Positions 8,108 through 17,130 of a stretch of 64,000 nucleotides of DNA are shown here, in pieces (the first letter of the stretch is position 1; every line of letters starts with the position of its first letter). The stretch is from Planctomycetota bacterium. Lineage in GTDB: Bacteria > Planctomycetota > UBA1135 > GCA-002686595. The position numbers and the translations under genes are program-made. The notes under the pieces were generated by a model. The model saw only the letters and a program-made list of their open reading frames with translations. It was not told where the DNA came from and made no database searches. The stretch covers positions 558,001 through 622,000 of the forward strand of contig JADJLZ010000002.1 in NCBI GenBank assembly GCA_016709875.1, written 5' to 3'.

Positions 8108-9538
8108 TCAGCCCAGGTAGTTGAGGAGGGTGTTCTGCAGCAGCTTGGCGCCGGTGGCTTGCGCCACCTCCAGCGTCTGCTGCGCCTTGTTCATGTCGAG
8201 CACGACGGATGCGAGGTCGACGTCCTGGTTGTCCGAGACGAGGCCTTGCAGGTTGATCGAGAGCGAGTCGAGCTGGTTCTTTCCCGAATCCATGCGCTGC
8301 GAGCGCGAGCCGAGCGTTCCGAGCGCGATCTGCACGTTGTCGAAGTTGCGATCGAACTCCGAGAGGCGCGAGGACAGGCGCGCGAACATCGCCTGGTTGT
8401 CGCCCGCGCTGTTGTTCGAGAGGTCGTCGATCATCCCCTGGATCACGTCGAAGGCGTTGACCGCGCCATCGAAGGAGTAGAGGTCGGTCGTCGCCTGCAC
8501 GATTCCGCGAGCGTCGATGTGCAGCACGGTTCCGTTCGAATCCGTCAGCTGCATGTTGCCGTCGCTGAGGTCGAGGGCGGTGAAGTTCGTGCCGTCGATC
8601 GAGGCCGAGCCGCTGCCGTTGAGCGTGGCGCTCGAGTCCGTTCCGTCGTAGTTCGTGAAGTCCAGGTGCACGACCGCGCCGTTCTCGTCGGTGACGCTGA
8701 CGTCGCCCAGGCCGCTGCTGCCCGCGGCGGGGATCGCGACCGCTGTCCCGTTGCCCAATTGCACCGTGCCTGCCGCGGCGTCGATCGTGAGCGTGCGGTC
8801 GCCGATCAGCGTGTCGTTCGCGCCGCCGTTCGCGAGCGTCACCGCCGAGCCGGGCGTGCCGCTCGTCGCGTCGTGACGAATCGTCAAGTAGCCGTAGCCC
8901 GTGCCGGCGTTGGCCGAGGTCCCGAGCGCGACACCGCTCGTTCCATTGAAGCTCACACCGCTTGACTCGAAGCGTCCGAAGGCCTCCGTGCCGGGGATGT
9001 TCACCGCGAGGTCGACGCCCGGGCCCACCGCGACCGAACGCGAGGCTCCGTCACCGTGGTAGACCACCCGCGGCTGACCATTCACGTCGGTCTCGCTGAA
9101 GGGGATGTTCTTCGTCTCGGTGCCGCCGAAGACGAAGCGGTCGCCGAGCTTGGTGTTCGCGACCTCGAGCAGGCGCGACTTGAGCAGCCTGAGGTTTTGC
9201 GCGAGCGCCTGCCGGTCAGCTGCGTTGAGCGTTCCGTTCAACCCCTGCACGGCGAGGCCGCGTGCCTCGGTCATGATCGAGCTGGCCTCGTTGAGCGCGC
9301 TCATCCCCTGCTCGAGCAGCGGCCGCGCGGTGCCGATCGCCTCGGAGTAGCGCGACACGTCGCCGAGCTGGCGCTGCAGCGCGAGCACCGTCGCGGCGGC
9401 GACCGGGTTGTCGGAGGGCCGCAGGAGCTTCTTGCCCGAAGAGACCTGCTCCTGGGCCGTGATGAGCTTCGCGAGGTTGGCGTTCAAGCCCGCCTTGACG
9501 AGGTCGAAGTTCGCGTTCTGCGTAGGTCGGATGTTCAT
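8108..9538 (-). CDS. flgL: Flagellar hook-filament junction protein FlgL (HAP3), enlarged
   Basis: 476 residues against about 300-330 in enteric bacteria. The N-terminal coiled coil (MNIRPTQNANFDLVKAGLNA.., then QEQVSSGKKLLRPSDNPVAA) and the C-terminal coiled coil (DLASVVLDMNKAQQTLEVAQ, ending LLQNTLLNYLG) are the flagellin-like D0/D1 parts. The extra length is a Gly/Thr/Asn-rich surface insert in the middle (about residues 185-350) with repeated short beta motifs such as TLTIDAAAGTVQLGNGTAV. FlgL forms the second junction layer between hook and filament. It is four bases downstream of flgK and translated from the same operon. Confidence 0.93.
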   Translation of the reverse strand: MNIRPTQNANFDLVKAGLNANLAKLITAQEQVSSGKKLLRPSDNPVAAATVLALQRQLGDVSRYSEAIGTARPLLEQGMSALNEASSIMTEARGLAVQGLNGTLNAADRQALAQNLRLLKSRLLEVANTKLGDRFVFGGTETKNIPFSETDVNGQPRVVYHGDGASRSVAVGPGVDLAVNIPGTEAFGRFESSGVSFNGTSGVALGTSANAGTGYGYLTIRHDATSGTPGSAVTLANGGANDTLIGDRTLTIDAAAGTVQLGNGTAVAIPAAGSSGLGDVSVTDENGAVVHLDFTNYDGTDSSATLNGSGSASIDGTNFTALDLSDGNMQLTDSNGTVLHIDARGIVQATTDLYSFDGAVNAFDVIQGMIDDLSNNSAGDNQAMFARLSSRLSEFDRNFDNVQIALGTLGSRSQRMDSGKNQLDSLSINLQGLVSDNQDVDLASVVLDMNKAQQTLEVAQATGAKLLQNTLLNYLG

Positions 9539-9542
9539 GGGC

Positions 9543-11882
9543 TCAGATCATCCTCATCAGGTCGTCGTTGGTGCTGTTGACTGCGGTGATGTAGCGCGAC
9601 GCGGCGGTGTAGGTCTGCTGGAAGCGCAGCATGTTCACGAGTTCCTCGTCCATGTTGACGCCCGAGGTCTGGTCGCGCGTGCTCTGCAGGCTGTCGAGCA
9701 GCGTCTGCTCGACCTGGCTGGCGTTCGAGGTCGAGTCGATCTCGAAACCGATCCCGCCCACCACGTTGCCGTAGTACTCGCCCGTGCTGACGCCACCGAG
9801 CGCGCTGCTCGGCAGGTCGCGCGTGTCGATCAGCGCCCGCAGCGCGGTGTTGTCGCTGCTCGCGCCCGAGCCGGAGGCGGCGAAATTGCGCGGATCGGAG
9901 AGGATCGACTGGTTGACCGAGATGTCCGCGGCGTCCGTGCCCGTGAAGAGCGAGTTGACGCCCAGCGCGACGAGCATGTGCGAGGTGTCGGAGTCCGCCA
10001 GCGCCTCGATCGTGAGCTGGTCGCCGTTGGTGGCCGAGACCGAGCCGACGCCGAAGCTGATGTTGAGGCCGGTCGGCAACGCGAGCGAGGTCCCGGGCTG
10101 GTAGCCGCTGCCGACGTCGAGGCTCGCGACGCGCAGGCCGGAGGCGTCGAGCACGTCCATGGTCAGGCCAGGCGTCGTGCCGATCTCGCCGTCCATGCTC
10201 GGCACGAGCGTGTAGCTCGTGTTGGTCGTGCCGGTGTAGACGCCGCTGAGCGTGGGGCTGACAGAGTTGTCCTGGCCGGTGGCGGTCGTGCCGGCACTCC
10301 AGCCCAGCGCGCCGAGCGCCGTCCCGCCGTTGACCGTGAAGCTCGTCGTCGAGCCGGTCGTGAGCGACTGCAGGAACAGGTGGCCATCCTGCGCGACGGC
10401 GCGCATGCCGCTCGTCGCGGTCGCCGAGTCGGAGTTGATCGCAGCCGCGATCTCCGCGGCCGTGGCTTTGGTGATGTCCGAGAACTGCGTCTGGTCGAGC
10501 GTGACGGTGAAGGCGCCGGCCGGACCGCCGATCGTCAGCGTGTCGCCGCCCGCGAGGCTGAAGGGCTCGCTCCCGCTCGTTCCCAGCGAGGCCGCGCCCC
10601 CGCCGAGCGTGCCCTCGGTGTCGGGATGCGGATTGAGGCGCGAGCTGAAGTCGAAGCCGAAGCCGCTGTTGGCGGTCATCTGCAGGCGCCCGTTGCTGTC
10701 GAGGCTCGCGTTGAGGTGCGGGATGGAGTTGAGCGTCGTCAGCAGGTCGCGCACGGTCGTCGAGGCCGGGTCGATGTCGATGCGCGTGCTCGTGAACGTG
10801 CCGTTCGAGCGGTTCGTCATGTTGACGTACAGCGCGCCGCCTTGGACGTCGAAGGGCAGGCCCGCGTTCGAGAGCAGCTCGTCGCCGAGGTCGCCGTTGT
10901 TGTTCTTGTCCTGCACGCTGTTGGTGCCGGTCAGCGACTGGAACGGTCCGGCGGAGGGGATGCCGGTCGAGTGCGCATGGTTCGACGCGCCGATCAGGCT
11001 GTGCGCCAGCGCGTTGAGGCGCGTCATCAGGTCGGGTACGAAGTTCTGCGAGAGCGACATCAGGCCGCCGATGCTCCCGCCGCTGACGTTCACCGGTTTG
11101 GGGCTGCTGCCGGCCTTGATCGTCACGGTTCCGTCGAAAGAGACCGTTGCCGAGAGCGTGTAGGCCTTGGTCTTTCCGACGATCAGCGCGCCGTTCGTGA
11201 GCACGGTCACGTAGCCGTCCGGACCTTCGTTGGTGCTGATGTTCACGAGCTTCGAGAGGCTCTTGAGCGCCTCGTCACGCTGGTCGCGCAGGTCGTTCGC
11301 CGGCGCTCCGCCGCCTTCGAAGGCCGCGATCTGCTGGTTGAGCTTGGAGATCTGCGTGGTGAGCGTGTTCACCTGGCTGACCTGCGCCGCGACGGCGCTG
11401 GCGTTGTCCTTGCGCGCGGAGCTGAGGCTGCTCGTGAGCTCGTTCAGTCGGCCGGTCAGGCTCTGCGCGGCCTGCACGACGCCGGTGCGCTGCACCAGGT
11501 CGTCCGGGCTGGAGGACAGGCTCGAGAGCGAGGTGTAGAAACCCTGCATCAGGTTGTTGAGGCCGTTGTCGCTCGGCTCGCTGAAGAGCGACTCGACCTG
11601 GCTCATGCCGGTCAGGCGCTGGTTCAGCTGGCTGATCGAGCCCTGCTGCTGCACGAGGCGCCGCTGCACGAGCGCGTCCACGGTGCGCAGGATGCTCTGC
11701 GCACTGACGCCGTTGCCGATCGCCAGGCCGCGCACGGTGATCGCCGGGTCGGCGGAGATCAGCACGTGCTGGCGCGAGTAGCCGGGCGTGCTCGCGTTCG
11801 AGATGTTGTGGCCGACGTTGTCGAGCGAGGTCTGCGCGGTCAGAAGCGCCTTGAGGCCGATGTTCAGTCCAACGTTGCTCAT
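9543..11882 (-). CDS. flgK: Flagellar hook-associated protein FlgK (HAP1), enlarged
   Basis: 779 residues against about 550 in Salmonella. The N-terminal rod/hook motif is clear (GLNIGLKALLTAQTSLDNVG followed by HNISNASTPGYSRQ), as is the C-terminal GVNMDEELVNMLRFQQTYTA helix. A long coiled coil spans about 100-230. The middle (about 300-640) is a large Ser/Thr/Gly-rich surface region accounting for the extra size. FlgK forms the first hook-filament junction ring and is exported by the flagellar type III apparatus with FlgN as chaperone, whose gene is one base upstream. Confidence 0.94.
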   Translation of the reverse strand: MSNVGLNIGLKALLTAQTSLDNVGHNISNASTPGYSRQHVLISADPAITVRGLAIGNGVSAQSILRTVDALVQRRLVQQQGSISQLNQRLTGMSQVESLFSEPSDNGLNNLMQGFYTSLSSLSSSPDDLVQRTGVVQAAQSLTGRLNELTSSLSSARKDNASAVAAQVSQVNTLTTQISKLNQQIAAFEGGGAPANDLRDQRDEALKSLSKLVNISTNEGPDGYVTVLTNGALIVGKTKAYTLSATVSFDGTVTIKAGSSPKPVNVSGGSIGGLMSLSQNFVPDLMTRLNALAHSLIGASNHAHSTGIPSAGPFQSLTGTNSVQDKNNNGDLGDELLSNAGLPFDVQGGALYVNMTNRSNGTFTSTRIDIDPASTTVRDLLTTLNSIPHLNASLDSNGRLQMTANSGFGFDFSSRLNPHPDTEGTLGGGAASLGTSGSEPFSLAGGDTLTIGGPAGAFTVTLDQTQFSDITKATAAEIAAAINSDSATATSGMRAVAQDGHLFLQSLTTGSTTSFTVNGGTALGALGWSAGTTATGQDNSVSPTLSGVYTGTTNTSYTLVPSMDGEIGTTPGLTMDVLDASGLRVASLDVGSGYQPGTSLALPTGLNISFGVGSVSATNGDQLTIEALADSDTSHMLVALGVNSLFTGTDAADISVNQSILSDPRNFAASGSGASSDNTALRALIDTRDLPSSALGGVSTGEYYGNVVGGIGFEIDSTSNASQVEQTLLDSLQSTRDQTSGVNMDEELVNMLRFQQTYTAASRYITAVNSTNDDLMRMI

Positions 11883-11883
11883 G

Positions 11884-12357
11884 TCAGGCCTCCGCGTCGA
11901 CGAGCGTGCCGCCGCGCCGTGTGCTCTTGGGGTCGCCTGATTCGATCAGGGCGTTGACGAGCTCCTCGATGAAGCGTCGGTGCGACGAGGCGAGCGCCGA
12001 GAAGCGCCGGTTGCGGCGCAGGAGTTCGGTGGTCGAGACGCGCAGCTCATCGCGCAGCTTCGCGAGCCCGGGCTGCGGAGCGCAGCGCTCGACGATGCTG
12101 GTCAGCGAGAGCGCGCCCGGGTCCACCTTCCAGTGGCGCGCGGCCGCCGCGAAGAGCCGTTGGCGCTTCACGACGCGCTCGGCCTGCGCCTCGAGCTCGG
12201 GCTCGAGCGCCTGAGTCGCGAGCAGCAAGCCGTCGGGGTCGTTGGCGCACAGCCGCGACTCCTGGCGCTCGATCAGCACGTGCATGCGCCGCTGTCCGGC
12301 GAGCTCCTCTTGAGCCCAGGCCTGGAGCGAGTTGAGCAGGTTCTGGAGCGGGATCAT
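11884..12357 (-). CDS. flgN: FlgN-like flagellar export chaperone for FlgK/FlgL
   Basis: 157 residues, all predicted helical, near the usual 140-160 length of FlgN. It has a heptad-rich LQAWAQEELAGQRRMHVLIE start and a C-terminal RRNRRFSALASSHRRF helix matching the region that binds HAP substrates in the family. Its position immediately before flgK, with a 4-base overlap with flgJ, supports the call. FlgN-family sequences are divergent, so identity rests on context as much as on sequence. Confidence 0.75.
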   Translation of the reverse strand: MIPLQNLLNSLQAWAQEELAGQRRMHVLIERQESRLCANDPDGLLLATQALEPELEAQAERVVKRQRLFAAAARHWKVDPGALSLTSIVERCAPQPGLAKLRDELRVSTTELLRRNRRFSALASSHRRFIEELVNALIESGDPKSTRRGGTLVDAEA

Positions 12358-12716
12358 GAGCTGGGACCCTCCTGGCCACCGAGCGAACGGTTGATCGAGT
12401 CGGCCAGGTGCAGTTCGCCGTGCTTGGAGAGCACCTCGCCGAGGAACTGGTCGAACCAGCCGCCGTAGACGTCGGCGCTCGTGCCGCTGCCGAACATTCC
12501 GGTCTCCGACTGCGTGCTGCGCATCTCCTTCACGAGCATCGTCGCGAAGAGGCTCTCCAGGCGCTTGGCCGCGACGCGCTTCTTCTCGGCATCCTCGGCC
12601 GTGTTCGAGCCCGACTGCGTGCGCTGCAGCAGCTGCTTCGCCTGACTGGACGGGTCGGGTCGGGCGAGCGCCTGGGCGGCGAGTGCGGCGGAGACGTCTT
12701 GTGCGGGTCGAATCAC
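12354..12716 (-). CDS. flgJ: FlgJ-type rod-binding protein (N-terminal domain only)
   Basis: 120 residues with a GTG start. It carries the rod-binding core: KRLESLFATMLVKEMRST, a GMFGSGTSADVYGGWFDQF loop and the helix around HLADSINRSL. The peptidoglycan-hydrolase domain of the roughly 310-residue enteric FlgJ is absent, as in many non-enteric bacteria. It would act as scaffold for rod assembly in the periplasm, while a separate enzyme would have to open the cell wall. The gene lies one base after flgI and overlaps flgN by 4 bases. Confidence 0.85.
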   Translation of the reverse strand: MIRPAQDVSAALAAQALARPDPSSQAKQLLQRTQSGSNTAEDAEKKRVAAKRLESLFATMLVKEMRSTQSETGMFGSGTSADVYGGWFDQFLGEVLSKHGELHLADSINRSLGGQEGPSS

Positions 12717-12717
12717 G

Positions 12718-13974
12718 TCACATCCTCCGGATCTCGGCCACGAGCATCCCGCCCTGGGCCATCGCCTGCAGGATGCTGATCAGGTCGCGCGGCGTGGCGC
12801 CGAGCACGTTGAGCACGTCGACGACTTCCTGCAGCGTCACGGCCTGCGGGACGAAGACGAGCGCCTTGTTCTCCTCGTTCGTCTTGAGGTCGGTGCGCGG
12901 GTTGGTGGTCGTGGTTCCGTTCGAGAGCGGGCCGGGCTGGCTCGTCTGCGGAGTCTCGGCGATCGTCACGGTCAGCCCGCCCTGCGCGATCGCGCCGGAG
13001 CGCAGGCGCACGTCGCCGCCCATCACGATCACGCCTGTGCGCTCGTTGATGATCACGCGCGCGACCGCCTCGGACTCGACCTCCTGGTGCAGGATCTTGT
13101 TCAGGAACGCGACGTGCTCGGACACCGGGAGTCCCTCGGGGACCTGGAGCTTGACCGTCTTGCCGTCGGGCAGCGCCTCGGCGCAGCCGGGGAGGAACGC
13201 ATTGACCGACTGCACGATGCGCACGACGTTCGTCAGCGAGTCCTGGCCGCTGCGCATGTCGAGGTACATCCAGCCGTGCTCGCTCGCGAGCGCGGTCGGG
13301 ACCTCGCGTTCGACCTTGCCGCCCTCGGGCAGCGTGCCGACCGTGGTGTGGTTCTTCTTGGCGCTCGCGCCCTGGCCGCCGGCGTTGAATCCGCCGACGG
13401 TGACCGGGCCCGAGGCCGTGGCGTAGACCACGCGGCCGGTGACTTCGGTGAGCTCGGTGAAGGTCAGCGCGCCGCCTTGCAGGCTGCTGCAGTCGCCGAT
13501 CGCGGAGACGGTCACGTCCACGCGCTGGCCGGGCTTGATGCCCGCGGGCAGGATAGCCTCGACCTGCACGACCGCGATGTTCTTCGTCGCGAGCGCCTGC
13601 TGATCGACCTTGATGTTGCGCGTCAGCAGCAGGTTCGCGAGCAGTTGCTTCGCCGCCGTGATCGAATCGCCCGTCCCGGCGAGGCCGGTCACCAGACCGA
13701 TGCCGAGCACGACGTTGTCCTCCTGGCCGCGCACGCTGATCAGGCTGCCGATGGGCGTCGTCATGCGGCCCTCGTGGCCCACACCCGAGGTCGGCGTGAT
13801 GCGTGCGCCGGTCGTCATGTGCGAGGTCGACTGCTTGTTCGGTTGCGCGGGGGCCTCGACTCCGCCCGCGAGGATGCGCGTCTGGGCGTTGTCCGAAGAG
13901 GGCGGGGCGGTCGGCGCCGGCGTCTGGGCCGGAGCCGGGGACTGCAGCAGCGCACACAGGAGGATGGACAGCAT
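12718..13974 (-). CDS. flgI: Flagellar P-ring protein FlgI
   Basis: 418 residues. A short hydrophobic signal (MLSILLCALLQSPAPA) is followed by about 60 Pro/Ala/Gln-rich residues not normally present, then the FlgI body: ISVRGQEDNVVLGIGLVTGL, KNIAVVQVEAILPAGIKPGQ, and NERTGVIVMGGDVRLR. The C-terminal tail ends DLISILQAMAQGGMLVAEI. FlgI subunits form the periplasmic ring around the rod in the peptidoglycan layer, which implies a peptidoglycan-containing Gram-negative envelope. It lies between flgH and flgJ in the canonical order. Confidence 0.95.
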   Translation of the reverse strand: MLSILLCALLQSPAPAQTPAPTAPPSSDNAQTRILAGGVEAPAQPNKQSTSHMTTGARITPTSGVGHEGRMTTPIGSLISVRGQEDNVVLGIGLVTGLAGTGDSITAAKQLLANLLLTRNIKVDQQALATKNIAVVQVEAILPAGIKPGQRVDVTVSAIGDCSSLQGGALTFTELTEVTGRVVYATASGPVTVGGFNAGGQGASAKKNHTTVGTLPEGGKVEREVPTALASEHGWMYLDMRSGQDSLTNVVRIVQSVNAFLPGCAEALPDGKTVKLQVPEGLPVSEHVAFLNKILHQEVESEAVARVIINERTGVIVMGGDVRLRSGAIAQGGLTVTIAETPQTSQPGPLSNGTTTTNPRTDLKTNEENKALVFVPQAVTLQEVVDVLNVLGATPRDLISILQAMAQGGMLVAEIRRM

Positions 13975-13988
13975 GGCGTGCTCCAGGA

Positions 13989-14642
13989 TCAGAAGGGCCA
14001 GACCCAGGCGATCGCGCTGTGGATCAGCGCGCCCAGGCCCTTGCGGTTGGTGCTGTCGGTGAGCGGGCCGGTGCCCACGTAGGAGACCTTGGCGTTGGCC
14101 ACGAGCTCCGAGGCGATGCTGTTGTCCGCCCCGATGTCGTAGCGGCGCAGGATCCCGGAGAACTCGATCAGCTTGGTCTCTTTGTCGATGCGGATCTCGC
14201 GCCGACCGTTGACGACCAGGTTGCCGTTGGGGAGCACGTCGACGACCACGGCGGTCACGCGCGCGATGAAGGTGCCCTTCTTCTTGTAGTTGGCCGTGCC
14301 CTTGAGGCCGTCGTCCGAGCTCGCATCGAGACCCGGGAGCGTGCTGAACGCGTTGGGCTTGATGTCGAAGTTGTTGAGCTTGTAGGAGAGGTTCGTCTGC
14401 TTCGAGAGGTCCGAGGACTCCTCGTTCTTCACGTCCTGCGACTCGTTGATCACGATCGTGACCAGATCGCCGACGCGGCTGCCGACCTTGTTGGCGATCA
14501 GACCGTAGGGACCCTGGTCGGGGTCGTAGATCGAGCCGCGACGTCCCTGCACGGGACCTTGCAGCAGCGCGAGCGCGGAGGAGGGCAGGCTCGCGAGCGC
14601 GAGCAGCGCGAGGAGGGCGCGCAGGAGGCTGATCTTCGTCAT
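13989..14642 (-). CDS. flgH: Flagellar L-ring protein FlgH, lacking a lipobox
   Basis: 217 residues from ATG 14642. A longer in-frame reading through flgA is rejected. The family core is present: GSIYDPDQGPYGLIANKVGS, GDLVTIVINESQDVKNE, TVVDVLPNGNLVVNGRREI-type strands, and FSGILRRYDIG. The C-terminus is hydrophobic (ALIHSAIAWVWPF). Enteric FlgH is an outer-membrane lipoprotein. Here the signal region (SLLRALLALLALASLPSSALA) contains no cysteine, so the usual lipid anchor is missing. Its presence, with FlgI, shows an outer membrane. Confidence 0.92.
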   Translation of the reverse strand: MTKISLLRALLALLALASLPSSALALLQGPVQGRRGSIYDPDQGPYGLIANKVGSRVGDLVTIVINESQDVKNEESSDLSKQTNLSYKLNNFDIKPNAFSTLPGLDASSDDGLKGTANYKKKGTFIARVTAVVVDVLPNGNLVVNGRREIRIDKETKLIEFSGILRRYDIGADNSIASELVANAKVSYVGTGPLTDSTNRKGLGALIHSAIAWVWPF

Positions 14643-14659
14643 GGTGGTGTTCCGTGGAT

Positions 14660-15592
14660 TCAGGGCGCCGAGCCGAGTTCGATCTCGACCAGTCCGCGAG
14701 CGATCACCGTCCCGGTGAGCTCGCGCGTCTTGTCCGTGTTCCAGACGCGGATGCGGTCGCCGGCACAGCCGTCGACCTTCGCGATGGCGCTGCCGCGCGC
14801 GGTGATCGAGCCCTTGCGCACCTGCAGTTGCACGACATCGCCGCTGCGCACGAGCCTCGCGCGCTGGACATCCTTGTCGACGAGCACACTGCCGGCTCCC
14901 AGATCGCGCAGCAGCACCGCGCCTTCGAGCGCGATCGCCTCGAGCGGCTCCCCGCCCAGGTCCGAGGAGATGCGCGTGCGGCGCAGCTCGATGTCCGCGT
15001 TGCCGATCACCTCGCCGCGCCGAACGTCGTGTGCGAGCACCGGCACGAGGTCGTAGAGCTCGGCGCTGAAGCCGATCCAGCAGGTCTGGTAGAGCGCGCC
15101 GTCGACCCACACCTGCACCGGCACCGACCAGGCGCCGGCGCGCTGCTCGCGGCGCTCGATCGCGCAGCGTAGTTCGACCGGTTTCGTGCCGAGCGGCACC
15201 TCGAGGTCGTTGGTGCGGCTCTGGGCGACGAGCGCGACCTCGCGCTCGCCGAAGACCGCGGTGAGCTCCGCACGCGCCTTGGCGGCGAGATCCTCGCCGG
15301 CGACGCGCGAGGTCTCGGGCGCGATGCGGCAGCAGCGGCTGCCCTCGAGCTGGATGCTCGTGCCCGCGAAGGCAGCGCTGATCTTCTGCTCGATCTGCCA
15401 GCCCTGCAGGACGCGCGTGTAGCCCGGCGCGGGCGCCCAGCCGAGCTCGAGCGCCTTGGCTCGTTCGACAAGCGCCGCGTCGTCGCCGCGAACTTCCGCG
15501 AGCGCGCCGAGCACGAGCTCGGTGCCGCGCACGTGCACGTCGGGCGCGAGGACCACGACCAGTCCGCTGAGGAGGAGGGATGCGAAGGCCAT
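14660..15592 (-). CDS. flgA: Flagellar P-ring assembly chaperone FlgA
   Basis: 310 residues, longer than enteric FlgA (about 220). It has a hydrophobic N-terminal export signal. The C-terminal SAF-like domain is recognisable: LVPVLAHDVRRGEVIGNADI, then DKDVQRARLVRSGDVVQLQV and KGSITARGSAIAKVDGCAGD. FlgA is a periplasmic chaperone needed to assemble FlgI into the P ring. The N-terminal 140 residues are poorly conserved in the family. Translation is probably coupled to flgG, two bases upstream. Confidence 0.9.
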   Translation of the reverse strand: MAFASLLLSGLVVVLAPDVHVRGTELVLGALAEVRGDDAALVERAKALELGWAPAPGYTRVLQGWQIEQKISAAFAGTSIQLEGSRCCRIAPETSRVAGEDLAAKARAELTAVFGEREVALVAQSRTNDLEVPLGTKPVELRCAIERREQRAGAWSVPVQVWVDGALYQTCWIGFSAELYDLVPVLAHDVRRGEVIGNADIELRRTRISSDLGGEPLEAIALEGAVLLRDLGAGSVLVDKDVQRARLVRSGDVVQLQVRKGSITARGSAIAKVDGCAGDRIRVWNTDKTRELTGTVIARGLVEIELGSAP

Positions 15593-15594
15593 GA

Positions 15595-16383
15595 TCAGCG
15601 CACCATGTTGTTGACCTGCTGGAGCATCTCGTCCGAGGCCTTGATCGCGCGGCTGTTCACCTCGTAGCTGCGCTGCGCGACGATCAGGGCGACGAGCTCG
15701 TCGACGACCTGCACGTTGGAGCCCTCGCGGTAGTTCTGCTTCATCACGCCCGTGCCGGTCTGACCAGGTGTCCCGACCTGCGCCGTGCCGGAGGTCGGCG
15801 TCTCGAGGAACAGGTTGTTGCCCGTGGCCATCAGTCCCGCGGGGTTGGGGAAGCGCCAGAGCTGGATCTGGCCCGCGTTGGACAGCGTCCCGCCCTCGGT
15901 GTTCTGCGTCGACAGAGTGCCGTCATCGCCGACGATGACATGGATCGCGTCGGTCGCGATCGTCGGCGCGCCGTCGAGGATCAGGCCCTCGTTCGAGACG
16001 ATCGTGCCGGTCCCGTCGCGGTGGAAGGATCCGTCGCGCGTGTAGCGGAAGTCGCCCGCGGGGGTGCGCAGCTTGAAGAAGCCCTCGCCCTGGATCGCGA
16101 TCTGGACGTCGCCCTCGAAGGGCTGCAAGTCTCCCTGCGCCTGGATGCTCGAGGAACCGGCGATCTCGGTGCCGCTGCCGACCTGCAGGCCGGTGGGCGC
16201 GCGCTGCGTCGCGGAGGTCGGTGCGCCGGGCTCGCGGTAGGTCTGGTAGAAGAGCGCGCGGAACGAGAGTTCGCTCTTCTTGAATGCGGGCGTGTTCGCG
16301 TTCGCGATGTTGTTCGCGATCGTGTCGACCTGCATCTGCTGGGCTTTCATGCCCGAGGCGGCGGTCATCAGTGCGCGGATCAT
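15595..16383 (-). CDS. flgG: Flagellar distal-rod protein FlgG
   Basis: 262 residues, exactly the family length. It begins MIRALMTAASGMKAQQMQVD followed by TIANNIANANTPAFKKSE, the rod/hook N-terminal signature. GEGFFKLRTPAGDFRYTRDG marks the FlgG/FlgE/FlgF core, and it ends in the coiled C-terminal SYEVNSRAIKASDEMLQQVN. FlgG forms the distal rod that crosses the P and L rings. Second gene of the operon, 31 bases after flgF. Confidence 0.96.
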   Translation of the reverse strand: MIRALMTAASGMKAQQMQVDTIANNIANANTPAFKKSELSFRALFYQTYREPGAPTSATQRAPTGLQVGSGTEIAGSSSIQAQGDLQPFEGDVQIAIQGEGFFKLRTPAGDFRYTRDGSFHRDGTGTIVSNEGLILDGAPTIATDAIHVIVGDDGTLSTQNTEGGTLSNAGQIQLWRFPNPAGLMATGNNLFLETPTSGTAQVGTPGQTGTGVMKQNYREGSNVQVVDELVALIVAQRSYEVNSRAIKASDEMLQQVNNMVR

Positions 16384-16414
16384 GCTGCTTGGCTCCCGTT
16401 GGGGGTGTGCGACT

Positions 16415-17116
16415 TCACTTCGGCGTGTTCAGCCGCTTGTACGACTGGTCGATCGTGCGGATCAGGTTCGTGGCGTTCTCGAAGCTGCGCTGCACGCGGA
16501 TCATCGAGACGAGTTCGTCGACGCTGTTCGAGTTGGAGCGCTCGAGCGAGGCTTGCCGAACCTGCGCCGTCGGCGTCACCGGATCGGCGCTCGGCGGTGC
16601 GTGGAAGTTGCCCTTGCCGTCGAGCGCGAGCTGTGAGCGCTGCGCGAAATCCGCCAGGCGCAGACGGCCGACGGGGTTCTTGCCCTGGGTCACCGCTCCG
16701 GTGGAATCGATCGAGATCTTCTCGCCCACGGTCTGCAACAGCGCCGGACTGCCCTCCCAGGCGACGCGGCTGCCGTCTTCGCTGAGCAGGGCGCCCTGCT
16801 CGTCGAGGTGGAAGCGGCCGTTGCGCGTGTAGGTTTCGCCGTCCTCGTTCTCGAGCACGAAGAAGCCGTCGCCATCGAGCGCGAGGTCGAGCGGGTTGCC
16901 TGTGTGCTCGATGGCGCCCTGCGAGAAGTCGATCTCGCTCTGGGTGTCCATCGCGTCGCGCTTGCGACCCTGGCTCACTGCTTCGATGACGTGCGTGAAG
17001 CTGCCGATGCGCTTGTAGCCAGGCGCCTGGAGGTTCGCGAGGTTGGCCGCGATGTACTCCATGCGCTTCTGCGAGGCGCCCAGCGCATCGACGCCGCTCT
17101 GAAGACCGTTTTCCAT
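16415..17116 (-). CDS. flgF: Flagellar proximal-rod protein FlgF (FlgF/FlgG family)
   Basis: 233 residues. The N-terminus MENGLQSGVDALGASQKRME followed by YIAANLANLQAPGYKRIGSF is typical of FlgF. DGDGFFVLENEDGETYTRNG is the core strand motif, and the C-terminal helix contains SVDELVSMIRVQRSFENATN. It is first in the operon. The ATG sits only 14 bases from a sigma-54-like -12 element, which would leave almost no leader. A start further downstream is unlikely because the MENGL signature lies at the very N-terminus in this family. Confidence 0.92.
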   Translation of the reverse strand: MENGLQSGVDALGASQKRMEYIAANLANLQAPGYKRIGSFTHVIEAVSQGRKRDAMDTQSEIDFSQGAIEHTGNPLDLALDGDGFFVLENEDGETYTRNGRFHLDEQGALLSEDGSRVAWEGSPALLQTVGEKISIDSTGAVTQGKNPVGRLRLADFAQRSQLALDGKGNFHAPPSADPVTPTAQVRQASLERSNSNSVDELVSMIRVQRSFENATNLIRTIDQSYKRLNTPK

Positions 17117-17130
17117 CTCACGGTCTCATC

